Positions 39,717 through 50,127 are shown, numbered from the stretch's first letter. The stretch is 64,000 bases of DNA from Pseudomonas entomophila (GCF_018417595.1 NZ_CP070982.1:4887001-4951000); one strand, 5' to 3'. Numbers and translations: made by a program. Notes: a model not told the origin generated them from the sequence alone.

Positions 39717-39828
39717 GGCGCGCACTATAGCGCGGCGCCCACCGATGTTCCGTGACTATCGTCGCCATAGTTTGGCGTTGCGCCACCAGCCCCGTAGAAT
39801 TCGCCCGACGATTCCAGGAGCCGACCCG

Positions 39829-40605
39829 ATGCTGACGGTGATTTCCCCCGCCAAGACCCTCGACTACGACACCCCGCCGGTCACCCAACGCCACACCCTG
39901 CCTCAGTACCTGGACGATTCCCAGGCACTGATCCTGCAACTGCGCGAACTGTCGCCGGCGCAGATCAGCGAACTGATGCACCTGTCCGACAAGCTCGCCG
40001 GCCTCAACGCCGCGCGCTTTGGCAGCTGGACCCCGGACTTCACCCCGGCCAACGCCAAGCAGGCGCTGTTGGCTTTCAAGGGCGATGTATATACCGGGCT
40101 CGACGCCGAAAGCCTGGGCGAGGATGACTTCACCTACGCCCAGGACCACCTGCGCATGCTGTCGGGCCTGTACGGCCTGCTGCGCCCGCTCGACCTGATG
40201 CAGCCCTACCGCCTGGAGATGGGCACCAAACTGGCCAACGCGCGCGGCAAGGACCTCTATGCGTTCTGGGGCACGCGCATCAGCGAGTGGTTGAACCAGG
40301 CCCTGGCCGACCAGGGCGACGACGTGCTGCTCAACCTGGCCAGCAATGAGTATTTCAGCGCGGTGAAGAAGAGCGCCCTCAAGGCGCGGGTGATCGACGT
40401 CGACTTCAAGGACCTGAAGAACGGCCAGTACAAGATCATCAGCTTCTACGCCAAGAAGGCCCGCGGGATGATGAGCCGTTTCGTGATCCAGGAGCGGATC
40501 AACGATCCCGAGCAGCTCAAGCGATTCGATGTGCAGGGTTACTACTACAGCCCCGAGCAGTCGAAGCCGGACCACCTGGTGTTCCTGCGCGATCACGCCG
40601 AATAA
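39829..40605 (+). CDS. yaaA: Peroxide stress protein YaaA
   Basis: YaaA (DUF328/UPF0246) lowers free intracellular iron during peroxide stress in E. coli and binds DNA. The 259-residue protein has the family features [52 protein letters not shown], and [13 protein letters not shown] chose the ATG at 39829 with CCAGGAG 9 nt upstream; the frame is open 400 bp further but that part overlaps the divergent gene. It is the last gene before the algD regulatory region and is followed by a REP pair. Confidence 0.93.
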
Positions 40606-40620
40606 CCCCCTCCCCTCCTT

Positions 40621-40694
40621 TGTAGGAGCCAGCCTTGCTGGCGAACAGCCACTAATTGGTGGTGACGCGTTCACCAGCAAGGCTGGCTCCTGCA
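40621..40694. repeat. REP pair (GGAGCCAGCCTTGCTGG type)
   Basis: Two inverted units, TGTAGGAGCCAGCCTTGCTG at the left and its complement ending CTGGCTCCTGCA at the right, surround a 24-nt spacer directly after yaaA. Confidence 0.85.
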
Positions 40695-40766
40695 ATCAAT
40701 ACAAAACGCCAATACTTGGGCGCCATAAAACCAGCACGTCTCTTCTTATCGCAAAACGCCATAAGA

Positions 40767-40775
40767 CCGTTCGTA
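40767..40775 (+). promoter_or_regulatory. AlgR-like binding box, distal
   Basis: CCGTTCGTA matches eight of nine positions of the P. aeruginosa AlgR core CCGTTCGTC. It lies about 170 bp upstream of the AlgU-like promoter. Single short matches occur by chance, so this is tentative. Confidence 0.4.
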
Positions 40776-40942
40776 GTTTTTTGACGAATTTTGAAAATTT
40801 TTTTCGCATGCTGGCCTAAGACCATCCCACCTCGACTTCCCCCTTTATATACGGGGGTGAAACTGTCTCGTGCTATCAGTTTGAAAGTATTTTCCCCTGA
40901 AGAAATATTTAGAAATCTTTCATCTCGGCGCAACTCACCCCG

Positions 40943-40970
40943 GAACTTCTACTGCGCTTCCTCGCTCATA
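40943..40970 (+). promoter_or_regulatory. AlgU (sigma-22/RpoE)-like promoter of algD
   Basis: GAACTT (40943-40948), 17 bp, then TCATA (40966-40970). The AlgU consensus is GAACTT-N16/17-TCTGA, so the -35 box is perfect and three of five -10 positions match. Transcription would start near 40977, giving a leader of about 430 nt before the algD ATG, comparable with P. aeruginosa algD. A second GAACTT at 41042 has no fitting -10. Confidence 0.6.
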
Positions 40971-41326
40971 GCACCCGTAACGAGTTTCAAGCGCCAAGCG
41001 TAAGAGATGACTTACAGATGACAGATGCTCGGTACTACACCGAACTTCAAAAACTTCAGAGGTGGCAATGGATATGCCGTACAGCGAACGCCAGGAAGGC
41101 CGAACGCAACCTTTAATGACCGTCCTAGTGGTTGATTTCAAAGGATTTATCCACTTGAAAAAACAAGCACAGCAGCGCGGTAAATAGCGCACTGCAATAA
41201 AGACGGCTGCATTTCAGGGCACGTCATTTAAATACTGGCCTTTGACTACCAACTTCGAGCGCACAACTTTCTGCGCTCCGGATTTATTCATGCCTGCGTT
41301 CGGTGAAGTGTCATTTCGCCATGAAT

Positions 41327-41335
41327 CCGTTCGCC
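41327..41335 (+). promoter_or_regulatory. AlgR-like box in the algD leader
   Basis: CCGTTCGCC matches eight of nine positions of the AlgR core and lies 76 bp before the algD start, within the predicted transcript. Tentative. Confidence 0.3.
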
Positions 41336-41410
41336 CAGTAATTGTTGGTCAATCAACCCGATCGGCTCTTCCGCGAAGGGCTGGCGTGATAAACACACGA
41401 GGTGATTACG

Positions 41411-42727
41411 ATGCGTATCAGCATCTTTGGTTTGGGTTATGTGGGTGCGGTGTGTGCGGGCTGCCTGTCGGCACGCGGCCATGACGTGATCGGTGTGGAC
41501 GTGTCCAGCACCAAGATCGACCTGATCAACCAGGGCAAGTCGCCCATCGTCGAACCGGGCCTCGAAGCGCTGCTGCAACAGGGCATCGCCAATGGACGCC
41601 TGCGTGGCACCACCGACTTCGCCGAAGCCATCCGCGCCAGCGACGTGTCGATGATCTGCGTGGGTACGCCAAGCAAGAAGAACGGCGACCTGGGCCTGGA
41701 ATACATCGAGTCGGTGTGCCGCGAGATCGGCTTCGTGCTGCGCGACAGCACCCGCCGCCACACCATCGTCGTGCGCAGCACCGTGCTGCCAGGCACCGTC
41801 AAGAACGTGGTGATCCCGATCCTCGAGGACTGCTCGGGCAAGAAGGCCGGCGTCGACTTCGGTGTGGCAGTCAACCCCGAGTTCCTGCGCGAAAGCACCG
41901 CGATCAAAGACTACGACCAGCCACCGATGACCGTCATCGGCGAACTGGACAGCGCCAGCGGCGACGTGCTGCAGGCCCTGTACGAAGAACTGGACGCGCC
42001 GATCATCCGCAAGCCGATCGAAGTGGCCGAGATGATCAAGTACACCTGCAACGTCTGGCACGCCACCAAGGTTACCTTCGCCAACGAGATCGGCAACATC
42101 GCCAAGGCAGTGGGCGTCGATGGCCGCGAGGTGATGGATGTGGTCTGCCAGGACAAGGCGCTGAACCTGTCGCAGTACTACATGCGTCCGGGCTTCGCCT
42201 TCGGCGGCTCGTGCCTGCCGAAAGACGTGCGCGCCCTCACCTACCGCGCCGCCAGCCTAGACGTGAAGGCGCCGCTGCTCGACTCGCTGATGCGCAGCAA
42301 CGAGTCCCAGGTGCAGAACGCCTTCGACATCATCGAGAGCCACGACAAGCGCAAGGTCGCCCTGCTCGGCCTGAGTTTCAAGGCCGGCACCGACGACCTG
42401 CGCGAAAGCCCGCTGGTGGAACTGGCCGAGCGTCTGATCGGCAAGGGCTACGAGCTGAACATCTACGACCAGAACGTCCAGTACGCCCGCGTCCACGGTG
42501 CCAACAAGGACTATATCGAGTCGAAGATCCCCCATGTCTCATCCTTGCTCAACGCCGACTTCGACCAGGTGGTGAACAACGCCGAGATCATCGTGCTGGG
42601 TAACCGCGACGAGCAGTTCCGCGCCCTGGCCCAGCAGGCGCCGGAAGGCAAGCAGGTGATCGACCTGGTCGGCTTCATGAGCAAGCCGACCTGCGCCACC
42701 AGCCGCACCGAAGGTATCTGCTGGTAA
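41411..42727 (+). CDS. algD: GDP-mannose 6-dehydrogenase
   Basis: AlgD oxidises GDP-mannose to GDP-mannuronic acid with NAD+, the committed step of alginate synthesis. The 438-residue protein has the Rossmann motif GLGYVG (7-12), the central helix [21 protein letters not shown], and the catalytic Cys268 in GGSCLPKD, the same number as in P. aeruginosa. I chose the ATG at 41411 with GAGGTGA upstream; a GTG 9 nt earlier is less likely. It is the first gene of the alginate operon and its transcription normally depends on AlgU. Confidence 0.97.
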   Translation: MRISIFGLGYVGAVCAGCLSARGHDVIGVDVSSTKIDLINQGKSPIVEPGLEALLQQGIANGRLRGTTDFAEAIRASDVSMICVGTPSKKNGDLGLEYIESVCREIGFVLRDSTRRHTIVVRSTVLPGTVKNVVIPILEDCSGKKAGVDFGVAVNPEFLRESTAIKDYDQPPMTVIGELDSASGDVLQALYEELDAPIIRKPIEVAEMIKYTCNVWHATKVTFANEIGNIAKAVGVDGREVMDVVCQDKALNLSQYYMRPGFAFGGSCLPKDVRALTYRAASLDVKAPLLDSLMRSNESQVQNAFDIIESHDKRKVALLGLSFKAGTDDLRESPLVELAERLIGKGYELNIYDQNVQYARVHGANKDYIESKIPHVSSLLNADFDQVVNNAEIIVLGNRDEQFRALAQQAPEGKQVIDLVGFMSKPTCATSRTEGICW

Positions 42728-42797
42728 ACCCGGCAGGGCGGCGCGTCCCTCCCCAGCGCGCCGCCCTTGCCCCCTGAATTCTCGACGGATGCCGAAC

Positions 42798-44279
42798 ATG
42801 CAAAGGCTTCAGACCCTGCTGCTGCAATGCGCCGGCTGGCTGCTCTACATGAGCCTGCTGATGCTGATCGCCCTGGCGTTGCCCAGCGACATCTTCGACT
42901 CGCAATCGAAGCATTTCATTTTCCTGGTCGGCGCCGTCGGCATCTGGCGCTACTCCATGGGCGCCACCCATTTCATCCGCGGCATGCTGTTCCTGTACAT
43001 CGTCTACCCCTACCTGCGGCGCAAGGTGCAGAAGCTGGGCAAGGCCGCCGACCCGTCGCACGTGTACCTGATGGTCACCAGCTTTCGCATCGAGGCCCTG
43101 ACCACCGCCCAGGTGTACAGCTCGGTGATCCGCGAGGCGATCGACTGCGGCTACCCCACCACGGTGGTCTGCTCGCTGGTGGAGAAGTCCGACGAGCTGC
43201 TGGTGAAAAGCCTGTGGGCCAAGTACAACCCGCCCGCCCACGTCACCCTGGACATCGTGCGCATCGCCGGCACCGGCAAGCGCGACGGCCTGGCCTATGG
43301 TTTCCGCGCTATCTCGCGGATGCTGCCGGATGAGAACGCCGTGGTGGCGGTGATCGACGGCGACACCGTGCTGGCCGAAGGCGTGGTGCGCAAGACCGTG
43401 CCGTGGTTCCGCCTGTACCCCAACGTCGGTGGCCTGACCACCAACGAATTCTGCGAAGTGCGCGGCGGCTACATCATGAGCGAGTGGCACAAGCTGCGCT
43501 TCGCCCAGCGCCACATCAACATGTGCTCGATGGCGCTGAGCAAGCGCGTGCTGACCATGACCGGGCGCATGTCGATGTTCCGCGCCAGCGTGGTGACCAA
43601 CCCCGAGTTCATCGCCGACGTCGAGAGCGACTCGCTGATGCACTGGCGCCTGGGCCGCTTCAAGTTCCTCACCGGCGACGACAAGTCCAGCTGGTTCAGC
43701 CTGATGCGCCTGGGCTACGACACCTTCTACGTGCCCGATGCCGCCATCAACACGGTCGAGCACCCGCCGGAGAAGAGCTTCGTCAAGGCCAGCCGCAAGC
43801 TGATGTACCGCTGGTACGGCAACAACCTGCGGCAGAACTCCCGCGCCCTGGGCCTGGGCCTCAAGCGCCTGGGGCTGTTCACCAGCATCGTGCTGCTCGA
43901 CCAGCGCGTGTCGATGTGGACCAGCCTGCTGGGGCTGACCGTGGCGGTGATCGCCAGCTTCAAGTTCGGCCTGCAGTTCCTGCTGGTGTACCTGCTGTGG
44001 ATCGGCATCACCCGCCTGATCCTCACCGTGATGCTGCTGTGCTCGGGCCACAACGTGGGGCCGGCCTACCCGCTGATTCTCTATTACAACCAGATCGTCG
44101 GCGCGGTGATGAAGATCTACGTGTTCTTCCGCCTCGACAAGCAGTCCTGGACCCGCCAGCCCACTGCCCTCAAGCGCGACCTGGCCAGCTTTCAACAATG
44201 GTTCAACACCTGGTCCTCGCGGACCATGACCTTCTCGGCCGCGAGCATCTTCGTCGCCGTGCTGTTCATGGTCGTGTGA
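42798..44279 (+). CDS. alg8: Alginate polymerase, glycosyltransferase family 2
   Basis: Alg8 is the inner-membrane glycosyltransferase that polymerises mannuronate from GDP-mannuronate. The protein (493 residues from this start) has two N-terminal spans, a cytoplasmic GT-2 domain with VIDGDTVL and [10 protein letters not shown] (catalytic acidic residues) and [11 protein letters not shown], then further spans ([28 protein letters not shown]) and a C-terminal one. An ATG at 42789 would add three residues; I prefer 42798 because [10 protein letters not shown] is the more usual N-terminus. It works with Alg44. Confidence 0.95.
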   Translation: MQRLQTLLLQCAGWLLYMSLLMLIALALPSDIFDSQSKHFIFLVGAVGIWRYSMGATHFIRGMLFLYIVYPYLRRKVQKLGKAADPSHVYLMVTSFRIEALTTAQVYSSVIREAIDCGYPTTVVCSLVEKSDELLVKSLWAKYNPPAHVTLDIVRIAGTGKRDGLAYGFRAISRMLPDENAVVAVIDGDTVLAEGVVRKTVPWFRLYPNVGGLTTNEFCEVRGGYIMSEWHKLRFAQRHINMCSMALSKRVLTMTGRMSMFRASVVTNPEFIADVESDSLMHWRLGRFKFLTGDDKSSWFSLMRLGYDTFYVPDAAINTVEHPPEKSFVKASRKLMYRWYGNNLRQNSRALGLGLKRLGLFTSIVLLDQRVSMWTSLLGLTVAVIASFKFGLQFLLVYLLWIGITRLILTVMLLCSGHNVGPAYPLILYYNQIVGAVMKIYVFFRLDKQSWTRQPTALKRDLASFQQWFNTWSSRTMTFSAASIFVAVLFMVV

Positions 44280-44314
44280 GCCCCCCGGATCGGATAACAG
44301 GAACGAATATCGCC

Positions 44315-45481
44315 ATGAATACCGCCGTGAACGTCAATGTCGTGCATGAGTCCGAAGCGCAGCGCCAGCACGCCCGGGTACGCATCCCCGCCAAGCTGCG
44401 CTACCTGGACGGCAACCGCGAGCCGCACGAAGTGAAGGTTGACGACCTGTCCGCCGGGGGCCTGTCCTTCCACGCCAAGAAAGCCCTGCCGGTGAACGAG
44501 GTGTTGCGCGGCCGCCTGCAGTTCGTGGTCGACAACCTCGGGCTGTCGATGGATGTCGAGATCCTGGTGCGCACCAGCAACACCGAGACCGGCCGCACCG
44601 GCGCCGAATTCCAGAACCTCGAACCACGTGACATCGCCACCCTGCGCCACATCATCACCAGCCACTTGTCGGGGGAGCTGATCAGCGTCGGCGATGTGCT
44701 CAGTACCCTGCAACGCGACAACTTCACCAAGGCACGCAAGCAGAAGGATTCTGGCTCAGGCCTGTCGGCGTTCGGCCGCCTGCGCGCGGTCACCGTCACC
44801 GCCGGGGTGTTCGTGGTCGGCCTGGTGGCCTTCGGCTTCGTCGCCAAGTCGCTGTATGGCTTGTACTTCGTCAGCCACGCCGAGGCCGGCGTGGTCGCGG
44901 TGCCCACCACCAACGTCACCATGCCCCGCGACGGCAGCCTGCAGAGCCTGGTGGAAAGTGGTGCAACGGTGAGCAAGGGCGCGCCGCTGGCGACCTTCAA
45001 CACCAGCATGCTCGACCTGCTCAAGGGCCACCTGGACGACTCGCAGCTGGAACCTGCCAAGGTCGAGGAACTGTTCGGCAAGCAGCTCTCCGGCACCCTC
45101 ACCAGCCCTTGCGACTGCGTGGTGTCGCGCCAACTGGTGGACGACGGCCAGTACGCCAGCAAGGGCCAGGCGGTGTTCGCGCTGATCCCGCGCACCACCA
45201 CGCCGACCGTGGAGGCGCGCTTCAGCTACCGCCAGTTCGACGAGGTGAAGCCGGGTACCCGGGTCAACTTCCAGGTGGCCGGCGAGGACGAAGTGCGCAC
45301 TGGCCGGATTGTCGGCAGCAGCAGCCTGGACATCGACAACCTGGCCGCCGACATCCGTGTGCAGATCAAGCCTGACGAAAGCCTGCCGGCCGAGCTTGCC
45401 GGCCGCCCGGCCGCGGTCAACAGCGACCGTGGGCCGTCGCTCAACTGGCTGATCGACAAGGCCGTGGCCCGCGGGCTGTAA
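44315..45481 (+). CDS. alg44: Alginate co-polymerase Alg44 (PilZ c-di-GMP receptor)
   Basis: Alg44 activates Alg8 when its PilZ domain binds c-di-GMP. The 388-residue protein keeps the c-di-GMP-binding residues Arg17 and Arg21 (RQHAR) and Asp44/Ser46 (DDLSAGG), at the same numbers as in P. aeruginosa. One membrane span (about 158-180, VTVTAGVFVVGLVAFGFVA) leads to a periplasmic part resembling membrane-fusion proteins (beta-barrel/lipoyl-like, VSKGAPLATFN...GQAVFALIPR). The ATG at 44315 is preceded by CAGGAACG. Confidence 0.95.
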   Translation: MNTAVNVNVVHESEAQRQHARVRIPAKLRYLDGNREPHEVKVDDLSAGGLSFHAKKALPVNEVLRGRLQFVVDNLGLSMDVEILVRTSNTETGRTGAEFQNLEPRDIATLRHIITSHLSGELISVGDVLSTLQRDNFTKARKQKDSGSGLSAFGRLRAVTVTAGVFVVGLVAFGFVAKSLYGLYFVSHAEAGVVAVPTTNVTMPRDGSLQSLVESGATVSKGAPLATFNTSMLDLLKGHLDDSQLEPAKVEELFGKQLSGTLTSPCDCVVSRQLVDDGQYASKGQAVFALIPRTTTPTVEARFSYRQFDEVKPGTRVNFQVAGEDEVRTGRIVGSSSLDIDNLAADIRVQIKPDESLPAELAGRPAAVNSDRGPSLNWLIDKAVARGL

Positions 45482-45493
45482 GAGGAACGGATC

Positions 45494-47065
45494 ATGAAAC
45501 CTTTCAATCGTGATTCTGCCGTGGTGTCGGTGTCGCCGGTGTTGCGAGGGCTGCGCCCTCGATCGCGGCTGAAGGCCGCTCCTACAGAGTCCGCGCCAGC
45601 CCTGATCGACTCGATCCCTGTAGGAGCGGCCTTCAGCCGCGATCGGGTGCGCAGCGCCCGTTCGCTGGCCTGGTGTGCCCTGGCCGCCGCCATCACCCTG
45701 GCCGGCTGCGCCGGCCTGCCCGACCAGCGCCTGGCCAACGAAGCGCTCAAGCGCGGCGACACCGCCACCGCAGAACGCAACTACAAGGCCCTGGCCGACC
45801 TCGGCTACAGCGACGCGCAAGTCGGTTTGGCCGACCTCAACGTCGCCACCCGCGACCCAGCCAAGCTCAAGGAGGCCGAGGCCACCTATCGCGCCGCGGC
45901 CGCCACCTCGCCCCGCGCCCAGGCCCGCCTTGGCCGCCTGCTGGTGGCCAAGCCCGACAGCACCCAGGCCGAACGCGAAGAGGCCGAAACACTGCTCAAG
46001 CGCGCGGCGCAACAGGGCGAGGGCAACACCCTGATCCCGCTGGCGATGCTCTACCTGCAATACCCGCAGAGCTTCCCCAGCATCAACGCCCAGCAGCAGA
46101 TCGACCAGTGGCGCGCCGCCGGCAATCCAGAGGCGGGCCTGGCCCAGGTGCTGCTCTATCGCACCCAGGGCACCTACGACCAGCACCTGGGCGAGGTGGA
46201 AAAGATCTGCAAGGCAGCCCTGGCCACCACCGACATCTGCTACGTCGAGCTGGCCACCGTCTACCAGAAACGCGCCCAGCCCGACCAGCAGGCCGCGCTA
46301 TTGGAGCAGCTCAAAGCCGCCCATGCTCGTGGCGCGGTACCAGCCACCCGGGTCGACAGCGTCGCCCGCGTGCTGGCCGACCGCAGCCTGGGGCAGACCG
46401 ACGAAAAGACCGCGAAAGATCTGCTCGAGCACGTCGCCCCGGCCAACCCGGCCTCCTGGGTCAGCCTGGCCCAGCTGCTTTACGACTTCCCCGAACTGGG
46501 CGACACCGACCAACTGATGGCCTACATCGACAAGGGCCGCGAAGCCGAACAACCCCGCGCCGAGCTGCTGCTGGGCCGCCTCTACTACGAAGGCAAGACC
46601 GTACCGGCCGACGCGCCGAAGGCCGAGCAGCACCTTCAGGCCGCCGCCGACGCCGGCGAGATCAGCGCCGACTACTACCTCGGCCAGCTCTATCGCCGCG
46701 GCTACCTGGGCAATGTCGAACCGCAGAAAGCCGTCGACCACCTGCTCAACGCCGCCCGTGGCGGCCAGCTCAGCGCCGACTACGCCCTGGCCCAGCTGTT
46801 CAGCGAAGGCCACGGCATCCGCACCGAGCCGGCCAACGCCTGGGTGTTCGCCCAGCTGGCCCAGGCCAACCCGTCCGAGCAGTCCAGCGCGCTGCTGCAA
46901 CAGCTCGACCAGCAACTGACGCCCGCCCAGCGCAGCCAGGCGCAAAACCTGCTGGCCCAGGAAAAGCAGGCCCGTGCCGGCATGCTCCAGCGTGCCAGCA
47001 GCCCCCTGGCCATCGAAGCGCTGCAAGACGACAACGACGACGTAGACGCCGAGGATTCGCTATGA
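45494..47065 (+). CDS. algK: Alginate export scaffold lipoprotein AlgK with REP-encoded N-terminal insertion
   Basis: AlgK is an outer-membrane lipoprotein with TPR/Sel1 repeats that positions the AlgE porin and links the periplasmic alginate proteins. The mature part starts [19 protein letters not shown] and shows TPR/Sel1-like units to the end (for example [28 protein letters not shown]). The protein has 523 residues against about 475 in P. aeruginosa. The excess is at the N-terminus: residues about 18-56 are encoded by a REP doublet (45546-45660), so the lipobox Cys is at 72, preceded by an abnormal 58-residue leader. GAGGAACGG lies before the ATG at 45494. An internal GTG at 45647 would give a normal signal ([21 protein letters not shown]) but has no close ribosome-binding site. 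Confidence 0.93.
   Translation: MKPFNRDSAVVSVSPVLRGLRPRSRLKAAPTESAPALIDSIPVGAAFSRDRVRSARSLAWCALAAAITLAGCAGLPDQRLANEALKRGDTATAERNYKALADLGYSDAQVGLADLNVATRDPAKLKEAEATYRAAAATSPRAQARLGRLLVAKPDSTQAEREEAETLLKRAAQQGEGNTLIPLAMLYLQYPQSFPSINAQQQIDQWRAAGNPEAGLAQVLLYRTQGTYDQHLGEVEKICKAALATTDICYVELATVYQKRAQPDQQAALLEQLKAAHARGAVPATRVDSVARVLADRSLGQTDEKTAKDLLEHVAPANPASWVSLAQLLYDFPELGDTDQLMAYIDKGREAEQPRAELLLGRLYYEGKTVPADAPKAEQHLQAAADAGEISADYYLGQLYRRGYLGNVEPQKAVDHLLNAARGGQLSADYALAQLFSEGHGIRTEPANAWVFAQLAQANPSEQSSALLQQLDQQLTPAQRSQAQNLLAQEKQARAGMLQRASSPLAIEALQDDNDDVDAEDSL
45546..45660. repeat. REP doublet inside the algK coding region
   Basis: A 27-bp perfect inverted repeat (arms 45561-45587 and 45618-45644; GATCGCGGCTGAAGGCCGCT on the left) encloses a 30-nt loop. 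Outer flanks (GAGGGCTGCGCCCTC at 45546 and GGGTGCGCAGCGCCCG at the right) are also GC palindromic and related to each other. All other REPs in the window are intergenic. This one begins 53 bp after the algK start codon and is translated without a stop codon. Confidence 0.95.
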
Positions 47066-48540
47066 CGCTCAACCCCTTCGTGAAAGCCGGCATCGGCCTG
47101 GGCTTCGCCCTGCTGTGGTCGATGCCGACCCTCGCCCAGGAAACCGCGCAGAAGAACTTCGGCCTGGACGTGAAGATCACCGGCCAGTCCGAGGACGACC
47201 GCGACCTCGGCACCCGCTCCGGCGGCGACGTCAACGGCCTGGGCCTGGACCTGCGCCCCTGGGTGTACGGCGAGCGCGGCAACTGGAGCGCCTACGCCAT
47301 GGGCCAGGCGGTGGCCGCCACCGACATCATCGAGACCGACACCCTGCGCGCCTCCGACACCGGCGCCGCCATCGACACCGGCGACGACAGCCGCAAGCCG
47401 GACAAGAGCTACCTGGCCATGCGCGAATTCTGGGTCGGCTACAGCGGCTTCACGCCCTACCCCGGCGAACAACTGCGCTTCGGCCGCCAGCGCCTGCGCA
47501 GCGACGACGGCATGTGGCGCGACACCAACATCGAAGCGCTGAACTGGACCTTCGACACCACCCTGCTCAAGGCCGACCTGGGCGTGGCCCAGCGCTTCAG
47601 CGAGTACCGCACCGACCTCACCGAACTGGCCCCGCAAGACAAGGACCGCACCCATGTCTACGGCAACATCGCCACGCAGTGGACGCCCGGCCACTGGGTC
47701 GGTCTGCGCGCCCACCACAGCCACGACGGCGGCAGCCTGAAGAACCCCGGCGAAACCGTCGACGCCCTCGACAAGACCCGCACCGGCGACCTCACCTGGC
47801 TGGGCCTGGAAGCCAACAGCGACGCCTACAACTGGCGCAACGACCATACCGTCAACTACTGGGGCAGCGTCACCTGGCTGACCGGTGACCGCGATACGCT
47901 GAGCAGCCAGGCCATCGGCAACGAGCAGGTCGCCACCGGCAAGCAGAGTGGCGACGTCAACGCCTGGGGCACCGACCTGGGCATCCGCCTGCGCCTGGAC
48001 CCGCAATGGCAGGTCGGCGCGGCCTATGCCCGGGGCAGCGGCGGCGGTGGCAGCGATGGTTCGAACAACTTCGAGCAGACGGGCCTGGAGAGCAACCGCT
48101 CCAACTTCACCGGCACCCGCTCACGCGTGCACCGCTTCGGCGAAGCCTTCCGCGGCGAGCTGGGCAACCTGCAGGCGGCCACCCTGTTCGCCTCCTGGCA
48201 GCTGCGCGACGACTACGACGCCAGCCTCATCTACCACAAGTTCTGGCGTGTCGACGGCAAGCAGAACATCGGCTCCAGCGGCATCAACGCGGTGGTCGAC
48301 GACGGCGGCGTCACCCGCCCGCTGGTGCAGGGCGAGAAAGACCTCGGCCAGGAAATGGACGTGGTGGTGACCAAGTACTTCAAGCAGGGCCTGCTGCCGG
48401 CCTCGCTGAGCCAGTCGATCGACGAACCGTCGGCCCTGGTGCGCCTGCGCGCCGGCGTGTTCAAGCCGGGCGACGCCTATGGCAAAGAGGCCGACTCGTA
48501 CATGCACCGCGCCTTCGTCGACGTGATCTGGCGCTACTGA
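47062..48540 (+). CDS. algE: Alginate export outer-membrane porin AlgE
   Basis: AlgE is an 18-stranded, anion-selective outer-membrane beta-barrel through which alginate leaves the cell. The 492-residue protein has a signal peptide ([21 protein letters not shown]), many alternating polar/hydrophobic strands, Arg-rich pore segments ([18 protein letters not shown]) and a C-terminal aromatic residue (VDVIWRY) typical of barrels. Its ATG overlaps the algK TGA (ATGA), so it is coupled to algK. The much longer open frame upstream lies out of frame within algK and is not used. Confidence 0.95.
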   Translation: MTLNPFVKAGIGLGFALLWSMPTLAQETAQKNFGLDVKITGQSEDDRDLGTRSGGDVNGLGLDLRPWVYGERGNWSAYAMGQAVAATDIIETDTLRASDTGAAIDTGDDSRKPDKSYLAMREFWVGYSGFTPYPGEQLRFGRQRLRSDDGMWRDTNIEALNWTFDTTLLKADLGVAQRFSEYRTDLTELAPQDKDRTHVYGNIATQWTPGHWVGLRAHHSHDGGSLKNPGETVDALDKTRTGDLTWLGLEANSDAYNWRNDHTVNYWGSVTWLTGDRDTLSSQAIGNEQVATGKQSGDVNAWGTDLGIRLRLDPQWQVGAAYARGSGGGGSDGSNNFEQTGLESNRSNFTGTRSRVHRFGEAFRGELGNLQAATLFASWQLRDDYDASLIYHKFWRVDGKQNIGSSGINAVVDDGGVTRPLVQGEKDLGQEMDVVVTKYFKQGLLPASLSQSIDEPSALVRLRAGVFKPGDAYGKEADSYMHRAFVDVIWRY

Positions 48541-48557
48541 GGCCGGGAGAGGAAGCC

Positions 48558-50114
48558 ATGAACCTGCACCCGAACCTTCGCCACAGCCTGCTCGCCAGCG
48601 CCCTGCTGCTGGCCGCCGGCCTCGCCCAGGCCGCCGAGCCCGAGATGGCCAAAGGGCTGCAACAGGCCAAGACCTACACCGTCGCCAGCGCGCCGATCGA
48701 GCCGCTGCTGATGGACCCACCCAAGCTGCCCGACCTGTCCGGCTACACCGCCCAGGCCGTGCAGCGCAAGATCGACCGCGCCCACAAGGGCAAGGTCAGC
48801 GTGCGCCGCATGCTCCAGGAGGACACCCTCAAGGAGTTCGTCGGCGGCGACAACAAGGGCGCCGAATGGGTGCGCCGCCAGCACGGCATTCCCCAGGCGA
48901 TCTTCATCGACGACGGGCATGTCGACCTGGTCGAACTCAGCAAGCAGGTGCCCGGCCAGTACCTGCGCGAAACCGCGCCAGGCGTCTACCTCGCCCGCCT
49001 GCCGATCGTGGTCGGGCACAAGGGCGTGCTGGAGATCGACGGCAAGGTCAAGGAACTGCGCCTGTCCGAGGAAGGCGGTGCGTTCATCGTCAACGACGGC
49101 AAGCTGTTCGTCACCGACACCCAGGTGACCGGCTGGCGTGAGCGAGCCAATGGCCCGGCCACCTTCCAGAAGCCCGACGCATTCCGTCCGTTCCTGCTCA
49201 GCTGGGGCGGCACCGAGACCTACATCGTCAACAGCAAGATGGCCAGCTTCGGTTACTCGAAGTCCAAGTCCTATGGTGTGAGCATTTCCCAGTACACGCC
49301 GAACATGGCCAAGCAGATGGGCCGCGCCGAACCCACCGGCTGGATCCTCGGTTCCGAGTTCAGCGACATGTGGTACGGCTTCTACTGCTACGAAACCCAG
49401 GACTTCGTGGTCAAGGATTCGCTGTACCGCGACAACATCGTCTACGGCATCGACCCCCACGACCGTTCGCACCGCCTGATCATCGCCGGCAACACCGTGC
49501 ACGGCACCAGGAAGAAGCACGGGATCATCGTTTCCCGCGAGGTCAACGACAGCTGGATCATCAACAACAAGAGCTACGACAACAAGCTCTCGGGCGTGGT
49601 GATCGACCGCAACAGCGTCAACAACCTGATCGCCTACAACGAGATCTACCGCAACCACACCGACGGCATCACCTTGTACGAGAGCGGCGACAACCTGATC
49701 TGGGGCAACAAGCTGATCAACAACCGCCGCCACGGCATCCGCGTGCGCAACAGCGTGAACATCCGCCTGTACGAGAACGTCGCCATGGCCAACGGCCTGG
49801 TGGGGGTGTACGGGCACATCAAGGACCTCTCCGACACCGACCGCGACATCGCCCTCGACCCGTTCGACACCAAGGTGTCGCTGATCGTGGTCGGTGGCGA
49901 GCTGGCGGCCAACGGCTCCGGCCCGCTGTCGATCGACTCGCCGCTGTCGGTGGAGTTGTACAAGGTGTCGATGCTGATGCCGCGCAAGGCCAACGGCATC
50001 AGCTTCAACGGCGTGCTCGGCGAACGCCAGGACGAAATCCTCGACCTGCTGGTGCGCCAGCAGAAAGCCGTGCTGATCGACCCGGTCGAGCGCCAGACCG
50101 AAATGATCGACTAA
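48558..50114 (+). CDS. algG: Poly(beta-D-mannuronate) C5-epimerase AlgG
   Basis: AlgG converts mannuronate to guluronate residues in the periplasm within the polymer. The 518-residue protein has a signal peptide (LLASALLLAAGLAQAA), a helical N-terminal part and a right-handed beta-helix with CASH/PbH1 repeats (about 240-430; NSWIINNKSYDNKLSGVVIDRNS...). The catalytic DPHDRS sequence is present (Asp299, His301). The ATG has GAGAGGAAG upstream. It lies 17 bp after algE. Confidence 0.95.
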   Translation: MNLHPNLRHSLLASALLLAAGLAQAAEPEMAKGLQQAKTYTVASAPIEPLLMDPPKLPDLSGYTAQAVQRKIDRAHKGKVSVRRMLQEDTLKEFVGGDNKGAEWVRRQHGIPQAIFIDDGHVDLVELSKQVPGQYLRETAPGVYLARLPIVVGHKGVLEIDGKVKELRLSEEGGAFIVNDGKLFVTDTQVTGWRERANGPATFQKPDAFRPFLLSWGGTETYIVNSKMASFGYSKSKSYGVSISQYTPNMAKQMGRAEPTGWILGSEFSDMWYGFYCYETQDFVVKDSLYRDNIVYGIDPHDRSHRLIIAGNTVHGTRKKHGIIVSREVNDSWIINNKSYDNKLSGVVIDRNSVNNLIAYNEIYRNHTDGITLYESGDNLIWGNKLINNRRHGIRVRNSVNIRLYENVAMANGLVGVYGHIKDLSDTDRDIALDPFDTKVSLIVVGGELAANGSGPLSIDSPLSVELYKVSMLMPRKANGISFNGVLGERQDEILDLLVRQQKAVLIDPVERQTEMID

Positions 50115-50127
50115 GGAAGCCCAGACC

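Larger units (their letters stand above)
40606..41410 (+). promoter_or_regulatory. 805-bp regulatory region upstream of algD
   Basis: This AT-richer, gene-free region separates yaaA from algD. It holds, in order: a REP pair (40621-40694); an AlgR-like box CCGTTCGTA (40767-40775); an AlgU-like promoter (40943-40970); an imperfect inverted repeat GCAGCGCGGTAAATAGCGC with partner (41172-41195) in the leader; and a second AlgR-like box CCGTTCGCC (41327-41335). The P. aeruginosa algD promoter also has distant and proximal AlgR sites and a leader of several hundred bases. Short ORFs here have no recognisable features and are not annotated. Confidence 0.7.

Noticed and set aside
40652..41003. Short ORFs in the algD upstream region (93 codons minus, 70 codons plus)
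   Set aside because: They cover the REP pair and promoter elements, and the composition is unlike neighbouring genes; nothing supports translation.
45673..47061. Long plus-strand frame running into algE from inside algK
   Set aside because: It is the algE frame extended upstream without a stop codon; algE starts at the coupled ATG at 47062, which begins a proper signal peptide.
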